Assembly: GCF_030149425.1 (NCBI RefSeq)
Contig: NZ_JASBRQ010000012.1
Coordinates: 1-49,334 of the forward strand
DNA from: Maricaulis sp.
GTDB taxonomy: Bacteria > Pseudomonadota > Alphaproteobacteria > Caulobacterales > Maricaulaceae
Direction: 5' to 3'
DNA length: 49,334 bases
In this document: positions 42,074 through 49,334 of the stretch, piece by piece
Layout: each line of letters starts with the position of its first letter
Position numbering within the stretch: position 1 is the stretch's first letter
The notes under the pieces: generated by a model
What the model was told of the DNA's origin: nothing
Seen by the model: the letters and a program-made list of their open reading frames with translations, nothing else
Database searches by the model: none
Translations under genes and position numbers: made by a program

Positions 42074-43246
42074 ATGCATTCTCTGTGGCGACGATACTGG
42101 CCTGAAAAGGCCCCTGACAGACGTGTTGCGGTTGCCTCGCAGCGCGCACTGGCAGTGTTCTGTCTGCTGGCCAGCTCGTCCGGGCTTGCCGTCACCCTGA
42201 TCAATCTCAAGCATATTGATCTTTACGGCCCCGCTATCGGTCTGGGCGGTGTTATCGCGCTGATCTGTCTGGCAGCCCCCTTGTGGATCAACGCCGACGA
42301 AAACTATGTCCGGCGCGGCCAGATCACCGGCGCGGCGACCATGGTGCTGCTCGGCGGGCTTTCGCTGATGAGCAATCACCTGATCAGTCCCAACAATGTC
42401 CTGCTCTTGCCCTGTGTCATGACTTTCACCCTGGCGGTCGGTTGGCGGAGCGGGCTGATGATCCTGGTTTCCACGTTGGGCATCTATGTGTGGAATTATT
42501 TGCATACGCCGCCTGAAGTCCTGGCGATTGCTGCGGTGATTGATGTCACCACGATGCTCATCGCGCTCGGCATGAGTGCGATTTTCGTCTTCATCGGCGC
42601 GACCATCTTCCGGCGGCAGATCATCCGTGTTGCTGACGAGATCACCGCGGCACACAGTGCAGCTGAAGCTGCCATGCTGCATTTCCGCGAACAGGCCCAG
42701 ACCGACGCTCTGACCGGGGTCGCCAATCGCGGTGCCTTTGATGACATCCTCGCCGTCGAGGTTCAGCAACATTCCAATACCGACAGACCCCTGAGCGTCA
42801 TCGTGTTCGATCTGGATCACTTCAAGCGGGTCAATGATACCCATGGTCATGCGACCGGGGACCGCGTGCTGATCGAGACCGCGCGGATCGTGAAGGCTAG
42901 CTTGCGAGCGACTGATACGATCGGCCGTCTCGGTGGCGAAGAGTTCGGGATAATCCTGCCCAATGTCGACGCCCGCGAAGCCTCGGCAATTGCCGAGGCC
43001 GTCCGCACTGCCATCGCCGAAATCCGTTTCGCGACCCTGGCCGGCAATGAAGTGGCGGTGACCGCCAGCCTGGGCATCGCCCAGCACCGCGGAACCAGTC
43101 CTGCCGAGACCGCCAGCGAAATCCTCGACCGGGCCGACCAGCGGCTCTATGATGCCAAGCGCGCCGGTCGCAATATTACGGTCAGTGGCAAAGGGCCGGT
43201 CCGGATTGAGACGCCCGAGGATGTCCGCCCCGCCAAGCGGGCCTAG
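42074..43246 (+). CDS. Membrane-bound diguanylate cyclase (GGDEF)
   Basis: The 390-residue protein has five or six N-terminal helices (residues about 25-180) followed by a short coiled linker and a GGDEF domain. The active site is RLGGEEF (Gly287-Gly288-Glu289-Glu290-Phe291), with metal-binding DLDHFKRVNDTHGH upstream. The inhibitory I-site RATD (278-281) is intact, so product feedback is expected. It should make cyclic di-GMP in response to a membrane signal; no known sensor fold is seen in the helices. The ATG at 42074 is used. No EAL domain is present. Confidence 0.93.
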   Translation: MHSLWRRYWPEKAPDRRVAVASQRALAVFCLLASSSGLAVTLINLKHIDLYGPAIGLGGVIALICLAAPLWINADENYVRRGQITGAATMVLLGGLSLMSNHLISPNNVLLLPCVMTFTLAVGWRSGLMILVSTLGIYVWNYLHTPPEVLAIAAVIDVTTMLIALGMSAIFVFIGATIFRRQIIRVADEITAAHSAAEAAMLHFREQAQTDALTGVANRGAFDDILAVEVQQHSNTDRPLSVIVFDLDHFKRVNDTHGHATGDRVLIETARIVKASLRATDTIGRLGGEEFGIILPNVDAREASAIAEAVRTAIAEIRFATLAGNEVAVTASLGIAQHRGTSPAETASEILDRADQRLYDAKRAGRNITVSGKGPVRIETPEDVRPAKRA

Positions 43247-43252
43247 CCGCCA

Positions 43253-44275
43253 CTAACGCTGCGGCACGGTCGGGTGCGGCGGCGCGATATCCTCCGGACG
43301 GCGTCCGCCCGCATGTTCGACCAGCATGTCCACGCGCTTCTCGATCGGCGGATGGGTCGCAAACACGCCCATGAAGCCGGAACGCGGATTATCAATCATC
43401 ATTTCGCGGATTTCGCTGGGTGCTTTCTCGATTTCGGTCTGACCGGAGATTTTCAGCAAGGCCGAGATCATCGCATCGGGATTTTTCGTCAGCTCGACCG
43501 CGCCGGCATCAGCCATGTATTCACGCCGTCGCGACAGCGAGAAACGGATCAGGATGGCGAGGATATAGGCGATCACGATCAGCCCCGCCGCGATCAGGAT
43601 CAACACGCCACCGGACCGGCGGCCGCCGCCGCCACTGCGGATCAGGACGCGAAAGCCGATCTCGGCGATAAAGGAGATGATCCCGACAAAGATCACCGCG
43701 ATCACCAGCATGCGCACATCGCCATGGCGGATATGGCTGAGCTCATGCGCCAGAACGGCCTCGAGCTCATCCTTGTTCAGCGCGTCCATCAGCCCGCGCG
43801 TCACGGTCACGGTATAGCTCTTTTCGGTGATGCCCGAGGCATAGGCATTCATCGCACCTGTTTCGATGATGGCCAGGCGCGGCATCGGCAGACCGCGTGA
43901 GATCGCCAGGTTTTCCAGCAGATTATATAGCTCGGTTTCGTCCTGCCGGCTGACCGGCCTGGCCCCGGTTGCAGCATTGATCATGCGCTGGTGAAAGAAC
44001 CAGGCAATGACGAACCAGACTGCAGCCAGAGCCAGCGAGATCACCCCGATCTGCGGCAGGTGATCAGCGGCATTGGCCATGCGCCCGCCAACATCCGCCG
44101 CAGGCGCACCGACCACTTTCACGGCTGGCAGATCATCACCGGACAGCCCCATCCAGACCAGCGTCAGGGCATAGCCGATGAGGACAAGGAGCAGCGGAAA
44201 CCCCGCCAGCAGGATGATCGAGCGGAGATTATTGTTCCAGATATGGGTGCGGAGCCCGGCCGCCCCGAGCAGCAT
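43253..44275 (-). CDS. htpX: HtpX-like M48 zinc metalloprotease
   Basis: The 340-residue inner-membrane protease has four membrane helices and the gluzincin motif HELSH (177-181) with the third ligand region RREYMADAGAVELT. The fold matches M48B HtpX (membrane-protein quality control) more loosely than Ste24. ATHPPIEKRVDML at the C-terminus is typical. It follows lemA by nine bases; LemA-M48 pairs are common and suggest a joint role at the membrane. The gene ends six bases from the convergent GGDEF gene. Confidence 0.9.
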   Translation of the reverse strand: MLLGAAGLRTHIWNNNLRSIILLAGFPLLLVLIGYALTLVWMGLSGDDLPAVKVVGAPAADVGGRMANAADHLPQIGVISLALAAVWFVIAWFFHQRMINAATGARPVSRQDETELYNLLENLAISRGLPMPRLAIIETGAMNAYASGITEKSYTVTVTRGLMDALNKDELEAVLAHELSHIRHGDVRMLVIAVIFVGIISFIAEIGFRVLIRSGGGGRRSGGVLILIAAGLIVIAYILAILIRFSLSRRREYMADAGAVELTKNPDAMISALLKISGQTEIEKAPSEIREMMIDNPRSGFMGVFATHPPIEKRVDMLVEHAGGRRPEDIAPPHPTVPQR

Positions 44276-44284
44276 CGCTCCGCC

Positions 44285-44836
44285 TTAGAACTTGACCTTG
44301 GGCGCACCGCGTTCGGTCTCGCCCACTTCGAAATAATCGCGGGTGGAAAAGCCGAACATGGAGGCAAAGATCACCGCCGGGAATTGCTCGATGGCGGTAT
44401 TGAGCTCCTGCACGGCATTATTGAAGAAGCGCCGCGCCGCCGCGATCTTGTTCTCCAGGTCTGCCAGCTCGGTCTGCAGCGACATGAAATTCTGATTGGC
44501 CTTGAGATCGGGATAGGCTTCCGACAGGGCGAACAGCTGACGCAGGGCGCCAGAGAGCATGTTCTCAGCCTCGGCCAACCCCTTCAGAGACGACGCATCG
44601 ACAGCGGTCTGGCGCGCCTGGATCACATTCTCCAGGGTCTCTTTCTCGTGCGAGGCATAGCCCTTCACCGTTTCAACCAGGTTGGGCACGAGATCATGGC
44701 GCTGTTTCAGCTGCACATCGACATCGCCCCAGGCCTGGTTACAGGTCTGCCGCAGGGCGACCAGGCGGTTGTAGATCATCACGACGGCGAGGCCGATGAT
44801 CACAATCAGAATGAGAACGACTAATGAGGCGTCCAT
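44285..44836 (-). CDS. lemA: LemA family protein
   Basis: The 183-residue protein has an N-terminal anchor helix (residues 4-21) with most of the chain as a helical bundle. LemA hallmarks are YNRLVALRQTCNQAWGDVDVQLKQRHDLVPNLVETVKGY and FNNAVQELNTAIEQFPAVIFASMFGF. The biochemical role is not established. It is followed by the M48 protease and preceded by parC at 36 bases. Confidence 0.93.
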   Translation of the reverse strand: MDASLVVLILIVIIGLAVVMIYNRLVALRQTCNQAWGDVDVQLKQRHDLVPNLVETVKGYASHEKETLENVIQARQTAVDASSLKGLAEAENMLSGALRQLFALSEAYPDLKANQNFMSLQTELADLENKIAAARRFFNNAVQELNTAIEQFPAVIFASMFGFSTRDYFEVGETERGAPKVKF

Positions 44837-44872
44837 GGCACTATCCCCCTGAGGAAAACGAGTTCTTCTTCT

Positions 44873-47149
44873 CTAGTCCGATTTCGCCTGTGAGGCGAGG
44901 AATTCCGAGCCCCGCGGGGCAAATCGCAGCGAGCGCGGGAAGCCGCGCGGCGCCATGCGTCCGGCCTGGGCGCGTTTGGCGGTCCACAAATGCCAATCCT
45001 CCAGCGAGAAGCGCCGGCCGGCACCATCGAGCCAGGTCAGGCCTTCCTCGGCGGAGAACAGGGTCGCATCGGCGAGCTTGGCGCCCTTGCCGCCCAAGAG
45101 GCGTACGCCCTTGCCGCGGGTCATCATCGGGATTTCATCGGCACCGAAGACCAGGAGTTTCTTGTTCTCGCCGATCAGCGCACAGCGATCCCCCATGGCC
45201 GGGATGCACAAGAGCGCTTCATCGCCATCGACCAGGTTGAGGATCTGCTTGCCCGCCTTCTTCATGGCGATGCAGTCCTTCTCCTGAACCCGGAAACCGG
45301 TGCCGGCCCCGGAGGCCACCAGAAGCACGCGTTCCGGGTCATATTTGAACAGGCCGATCGGGGCGGCATCATCGGGCAGGTCGACATGCAGACGCACCGG
45401 CTCGCCATGACCGCGCCCGCCCGGGAGCTTCGACGCATCAAGCGTGTAGAACTTGCCGTCGGTCGCGAACATCAAGAGCTTGTCGGTGGTCTCACACTTC
45501 ACCGCGAAGGCGGACTTGTCGCCCTCCTTGAATTTCAGCCCGGTGACGTCGGAGGAATGTCCCTTCAGCGCCCGCACCCAGCCTTTTTCAGACAGCACGG
45601 CGGTGATCGGCTCGCGCACGACGAAGGCTTCGATCGAGGCGGCCTCGGCCACGGCCGGTGCATCGCCAAACACGGTGCGGCGGGCGCCCAGCTCGGTTTC
45701 GGGACCGTAATAGGCCTCGACCTCGGCGATCTCGCCATCGACCTTGGCCCATTGCAGTTCTTCCGAGCCGATCAGGTCCTTCAGCGATTTGCGCTCGGCC
45801 CGCAGGGACTTGTCTTCCTTGCGGATTTCCAGCTCTTCCAGCTTGCGCAGGGCGCGCAGGCGCATATTCAGGATGGCCTCGGTCTGACGTTCGCTGAGGC
45901 TGAACGTCTCCATCAGCTTCTGCTTGGGATTATCCTCGAAGCGGATGATGCGAATGACCTCGTCCAGATCGGCATAGACGATGAGATAACCGGCCAGCAC
46001 TTCCAACCGGTCTTCCACCTTGGCCAGGCGGGTGCGCGCACGGCGCACGGCGACCTCGCGGCGGTGATCGAGCCAGATGCGCAGGGTTTCCTTCAGGCTC
46101 ATCACCCGCGGTGTTCCGGACGGATCGAGGACATTGAGGTTCAGCGAGATCCGGCTTTCCAGATCGGTCAGTTTGAACAGGCTCTCCATGAGCATTTCCG
46201 GATCGACCAGCTTGCTCTTGGGCTCGATGACCAGGCGGATGTCCTCGGTGCTCTCATCAAGAATATCGTCGAGCAGCGGCAATTTCTTCTGGTCCATGAG
46301 AAGTGCGATCTTCTCGACCAGCTTGGACTTCTGCACCGCGTACGGGATCTCGGTGACGACGATGCGCCACATACCGCGGCCGATATCTTCCTTCTCCCAC
46401 TTGGCCCGCACACGGAAACCGCCACGCCCGGTCTCATAAGCCTCGCGGATCGAGGCGGCCGGTTCGACGCAAATACCCCCGGTCGGGAAATCCGGGCCCT
46501 TCACATGGTCGAGCAAGTCCTGGTTCTCCGCCTCCGGATTCTTGATCAGGACGCGCGCGGCACCGCAAATCTCGGCGGCATTGTGCGGCGGGATCGAGGT
46601 CGCCATACCCACGGCGATGCCGGTGGCGCCATTGGCCAGCAGGTTCGGGAAAGCACCGGGCAGGACCAGGGGCTCATTCTCCGAGCCGTCATAGGTCTCC
46701 TGGAAATCGACCGTGCCGTGCTCGATATCCTGCAGCAGGAGCTCGGCGGCCTTGGTCAGACGGGCTTCGGTATATCGCATGGCCGCAGCGCTATCACCGT
46801 CGATATTGCCGAAATTGCCCTGCCCCTCGACCAGCGGGTAGCGCGAGGCAAAATCCTGGGCCAGACGCACCAGGGCGTCATAGACGGACTGATCACCATG
46901 CGGGTGGTATTTACCGATGACATCGCCGACCACACGAGCGGATTTCTTGAACGCGGCTTCCGGGTTCAGCTTCAGCTCGCGCATGGCGTAGAGCAGCCGG
47001 CGGTGAACCGGTTTCAGCCCGTCGCGGGCATCGGGCAGCGCCCGCTGGGTGATGGTGGAGAGCGCATAGGCGAGATAGCGTTTCGACAGGGCCTCGTCGA
47101 AGGCTTCCTCGACGATATGACCGCCATCAGGATCGAAATTTTCACCCAT
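44873..47149 (-). CDS. parC: DNA topoisomerase IV subunit A
   Basis: The 758-residue protein is the breakage-reunion subunit that unlinks daughter chromosomes together with ParE. The 5Y-CAP region has HPHGD (82-86) and the catalytic Tyr126 in MRYTEAR. The tower and coiled-coil follow, and the C-terminal beta-pinwheel has shortened blades, as in alphaproteobacterial ParC, which separates it from GyrA (about 900 residues). In the quinolone region the residues matching E. coli Ser80 and Glu84 are Gln87 and Asp91 ([12 protein letters not shown]). The ATG lies at 47149; 214 bp separate it from the divergent membrane gene. Confidence 0.95.
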   Translation of the reverse strand: MGENFDPDGGHIVEEAFDEALSKRYLAYALSTITQRALPDARDGLKPVHRRLLYAMRELKLNPEAAFKKSARVVGDVIGKYHPHGDQSVYDALVRLAQDFASRYPLVEGQGNFGNIDGDSAAAMRYTEARLTKAAELLLQDIEHGTVDFQETYDGSENEPLVLPGAFPNLLANGATGIAVGMATSIPPHNAAEICGAARVLIKNPEAENQDLLDHVKGPDFPTGGICVEPAASIREAYETGRGGFRVRAKWEKEDIGRGMWRIVVTEIPYAVQKSKLVEKIALLMDQKKLPLLDDILDESTEDIRLVIEPKSKLVDPEMLMESLFKLTDLESRISLNLNVLDPSGTPRVMSLKETLRIWLDHRREVAVRRARTRLAKVEDRLEVLAGYLIVYADLDEVIRIIRFEDNPKQKLMETFSLSERQTEAILNMRLRALRKLEELEIRKEDKSLRAERKSLKDLIGSEELQWAKVDGEIAEVEAYYGPETELGARRTVFGDAPAVAEAASIEAFVVREPITAVLSEKGWVRALKGHSSDVTGLKFKEGDKSAFAVKCETTDKLLMFATDGKFYTLDASKLPGGRGHGEPVRLHVDLPDDAAPIGLFKYDPERVLLVASGAGTGFRVQEKDCIAMKKAGKQILNLVDGDEALLCIPAMGDRCALIGENKKLLVFGADEIPMMTRGKGVRLLGGKGAKLADATLFSAEEGLTWLDGAGRRFSLEDWHLWTAKRAQAGRMAPRGFPRSLRFAPRGSEFLASQAKSD

Positions 47150-47363
47150 CTCGCACCACCTCTCGATTCGGACAGGTCAGTATAGGTGATTTGCCGGACC
47201 GGGCAGGTCCCGGACGCAGGAAAACGGGCTGCTTTCCCCAGCTATATCGGGGCAATGCACCGGATGGGCGCCCATCCCGCACTTCCGGCGCACCAAAGCC
47301 GCACTTGGATCACACCGCAAGCGCGCGATAGGCTCACCCAAATCGCTCCGGAAAGGCACCTAA

Positions 47364-47696
47364 ATGCCGCCCACCATCGCCATCGCCGCAGCCAGCTGGG
47401 CCCTGCTCGCCCTGATCTCGCTGAGCTATGCCCTCCGCATGCGCCCCTCCCGCGCCATGCCGATGCAATGGGGTCTGAACGGTCAGCCGGTCTGGTCAGC
47501 GCCGCTCTGGCTGGCGCTGCTGTTCACACCGGTACTGGCGGTTTTCGTCATGGGGCTGACAGTGTGGCTGACCTACACCGCCGTCAGCGCGCTGGTGATT
47601 ATCGTCATCACCCTGCAGGCCGTGGCCTTTCTCGCAGCGCACCTCGTGCATCTGGAAATCTCGCGCCGGCAAATCCAGCACCGGGACGAGCGCTAG
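47364..47696 (+). CDS. Small DUF1648-like membrane protein
   Basis: The 110-residue product has three membrane helices (about 5-22, 45-67 and 72-92). The loop after the first holds MPMQWGLNGQPVWSAPLW, the DUF1648 pattern (P-x-x-W-x-x-x-G) shared with SdpI-type proteins, although the SdpI core is missing. Function is unknown. Its stop codon overlaps the convergent recO stop by three bases. Confidence 0.7.
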   Translation: MPPTIAIAAASWALLALISLSYALRMRPSRAMPMQWGLNGQPVWSAPLWLALLFTPVLAVFVMGLTVWLTYTAVSALVIIVITLQAVAFLAAHLVHLEISRRQIQHRDER

Positions 47697-48421
47697 AGCC
47701 GCCCTTCGCGCTCTAGCGCGCTGATCAGGCGCTCGCGCGCATCGGGCAATTGCTTGTCGACCGGCCAGAGCACTCGACGCTCCAGGAAATAGCCGGTCAA
47801 TTCCAGCCCCTTGGCGATATCACCCTCGGCAATCTGCCCGGACCCTTGCAGAAAGCCCGGCAATTCCAGCAGCTTGGGGGCATAGGGCGCGGCTTCCTCG
47901 GCGCAGACGGCGCGGCCGGTGCGCGGGCTGATATGGGTCAGGTCTTCGGTCGTGCCGGTGACGGCGCATTTCTCCCAGTCCAGCCCGTAGCCGAGATCGG
48001 ACAGCAATCCCGCCTCCCAGCGCACATAAAGCGCCGGCCAGATATCGATATCCTCCAGCGCCGTCAGGAAGACGCGGAAACCGTCATAGACCGCCTCATG
48101 CTGTTCCCGCTCGGGCAGGGCGAGAATGGCCATGGCGCAGGCCGCATTAAGCCCCGCCAGTGCGGTCCGGTCTTCCATGACAATGCCAGCGCCCAGACTG
48201 TCCGGCTCGACCTGGAACTGGCCGAGATGTTCGGCCAGCCGGGCGCGCCAGGCGACGCGGATCTCGTTGCCCGGCTGCAAGATCGGCCGCAGAGCGCGCG
48301 AGCGAGCGCCCTTGACCAGACCGGCATGACGGCCCTGCCCCGGGGTCAGCACTTCGATAATGGCGCTGGTCTCACCATGCGGGCGCACGGCGAGGATAAT
48401 GCCGGAATCACTCCACTCCAT
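47693..48421 (-). CDS. recO: DNA repair protein RecO
   Basis: The 242-residue protein loads RecA at gaps with RecF and RecR. The N-terminal OB-fold reads MEWSDSGIILAVRPHGETSAIIEVLTPGQGRHAGLVKGARS, beginning at residue 1. The helical domain has FLTALEDIDIWPALYVRWEAGLLSDLGYGLDWEKCAVTG. C-terminal FLERRVLWP is also typical. It lies nine bases after era, an order common in proteobacteria. Confidence 0.94.
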   Translation of the reverse strand: MEWSDSGIILAVRPHGETSAIIEVLTPGQGRHAGLVKGARSRALRPILQPGNEIRVAWRARLAEHLGQFQVEPDSLGAGIVMEDRTALAGLNAACAMAILALPEREQHEAVYDGFRVFLTALEDIDIWPALYVRWEAGLLSDLGYGLDWEKCAVTGTTEDLTHISPRTGRAVCAEEAAPYAPKLLELPGFLQGSGQIAEGDIAKGLELTGYFLERRVLWPVDKQLPDARERLISALEREGRL

Positions 48422-48430
48422 GGGGCAAGA

Positions 48431-49334
48431 CTAGACGTCGAAATCCAGACCGACATCGGAATAATGCCCGCGCCGGTTCATCCATTTCGGATCGACTTTG
48501 ACATTGAGAAAGAGGTGGACCTTGCAGCCCAGCACTTCTTCCAGCTCCGCCCGCGAGGCCTCGCCGATGGCCTTGAGTGCGGAACCGCCCTTGCCGATGA
48601 CGATCGGCTTCTGACTGTCGCGCTCGATGAGGATGGATTGCTCGACCCGGATCGACCCGTCGCGCAGGCGTTTCCAGGCCTCGGTCTCGACCATTGAGGC
48701 GTAGGGCAGCTCTTCGTGCAGGCGCAGATAGACTTTCTCGCGCGTGATTTCCGCGGCCAGGATACGCGAGGGCAGGTCTGCGACCTGGTCTTCGGCATAA
48801 TGCCAGACGCCCTGAGGCATCAGCGAGGCGAGCTGGGCTTTCAGCGTGTCTACGCCATAACCGCGCTTGGCGGACACCATGAAAATGTCGGAATAACAAC
48901 CGGTTTCGAAGAGATTTTGAGAGATCGCAAGAAGCCGGTCGCGCTCCAGAAGGTCGATCTTGTTGAGCGCCAGGATCGCCGTCTTGCCGTTGCGTTTGAG
49001 CCCCTCGATAACGCGCTCATCATCCTCGATCATCTTGCTGTCGCCGGACTTGCTTTCACCACGCGCCATGCGATCGCGCGCGCTGGCATCGATGACATGG
49101 ATGATGGCATCGGCATCATCGGCCCCGGCCCAGGCGGCATGCACCATGGCCTTGTCGAGCCGGCGGCGCGGCGCGAATACGCCGGGCGTGTCGACAAGCA
49201 CGATCTGCGTCGCCCCTTCCAGCGCCACACCGCGCACGGAAAAGCGCGTGGTCTGGACCTTGTGGGTGACGATGGTGACCTTTTCGCCGACCAGTGCATT
49301 GACCAGGGTCGACTTGCCGGCATTGGGCGAGCCA
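48431..49334 (-). CDS. era: GTPase Era, partial (5' end outside window)
   Basis: About 300 codons are present; the start lies past the right edge. Era is a GTPase that binds the 3' end of 16S rRNA and is needed for small-subunit assembly. G1 reads GSPNAGKST at the very edge of the window, G2 lies in VQTTRFSVRG, G3 is DTPG, G4 is NKID and G5 is SAK. The C-terminal KH domain has IVIGKGGSALKAIGEASR. The stop is nine bases before recO, so the genes form an era-recO operon. Confidence 0.96.
   Translation of the reverse strand, partial: GSPNAGKSTLVNALVGEKVTIVTHKVQTTRFSVRGVALEGATQIVLVDTPGVFAPRRRLDKAMVHAAWAGADDADAIIHVIDASARDRMARGESKSGDSKMIEDDERVIEGLKRNGKTAILALNKIDLLERDRLLAISQNLFETGCYSDIFMVSAKRGYGVDTLKAQLASLMPQGVWHYAEDQVADLPSRILAAEITREKVYLRLHEELPYASMVETEAWKRLRDGSIRVEQSILIERDSQKPIVIGKGGSALKAIGEASRAELEEVLGCKVHLFLNVKVDPKWMNRRGHYSDVGLDFDV

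Noticed and set aside
44990..47185. A 731-codon open frame opposite parC
   Set aside because: Antisense to a clear ParC with all motifs; the translation is low in plausible structure and has no recognisable domain.
1..49334. Mobile elements, prophage, toxin-antitoxin pairs or CRISPR arrays
   Set aside because: No transposase, integrase, phage structural gene, short co-directional toxin-antitoxin pair or spaced direct-repeat array was seen; composition and gene order are those of a core region.

Overview
The window is a gene-dense (~62% GC by eye), mostly core-genome segment of an alphaproteobacterium. Gene order points to the Caulobacterales / Maricaulis-Hyphomonas neighbourhood: rplM-rpsI; plsX-fabH-ihfA-merR-tRNA-Pro beside a Cbp3-type ubiquinol-cytochrome c chaperone and bamE; glyA-nrdR-rib genes-nusB-thiL; a MucR/Ros regulator; ALAS-type hemA; and Bpt. 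The family-level placement is inference. I see no insertion sequence, prophage, integrase or CRISPR array. No gene-free stretch exceeds about 250 bp.

Layout. 1-528: rpsI (cut by the window edge) and rplM on the minus strand. 744-3148: a Tat-exported PhoX-type phosphatase followed by an overlapping putative lipoprotein that resembles phytase beta-propellers. 3149-5563: heme A synthase and a ferredoxin reductase. 5576-9285: a minus-strand run of Cbp3-like chaperone, plsX, fabH, ihfA, merR and tRNA-Pro(GGG). 9388-10377: bamE and a small membrane protein. 10430-19228: a long minus-strand block glyA > nrdR > ribD (reductase domain only) > ribE > ribB(X) > ribH > nusB > thiL > exported protein > hppA. 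19482-22111: a MucR-like regulator, a short conserved protein, hemA and a MarR regulator. 22180-26312: a valine-catabolism operon with two unassigned genes inside it. 26422-28684: hemB and two GNAT acetyltransferases. 28681-30724: a translationally coupled trio (beta-hydroxyacid dehydrogenase, two-TM protein, TRIC-type channel). 30786-34567: penicillin-acylase-family hydrolase, flavin reductase, motB. 34675-43246: SLC13 permease, Bpt, a three-gene TRAP transporter fused translationally to an AI-2E family permease, and a membrane diguanylate cyclase. 43253-49334: HtpX-like protease, LemA, ParC, a small membrane protein, RecO and Era (cut by the window edge).

How the genes fit together. The window supplies parts of tetrapyrrole synthesis (hemA, hemB, ctaA) and respiratory-complex maturation (Cbp3-like). 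It has the late riboflavin steps (ribB, ribH, ribE, ribD reductase) but neither GTP cyclohydrolase II nor the RibD deaminase is recognisable here. Fatty-acid and phospholipid initiation (plsX, fabH), valine breakdown (isobutyryl-CoA dehydrogenase, HIBYL-CoA hydrolase, 3-hydroxyisobutyrate dehydrogenase) and 2-oxoacid-type TRAP uptake are also present.

Most notable observations: a degenerate GTP cyclohydrolase II domain on RibB and a stand-alone RibD reductase in the same cluster; a MucR protein that has lost both zinc-finger histidines; an intrinsic terminator hidden inside the coding end of the convergent gene; and a hairpin/Shine-Dalgarno/ATG module that occurs twice, once in front of a real gene and once in front of a five-codon reading frame after hemB. 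I found no strong candidate for an entirely new defence or mobile system.
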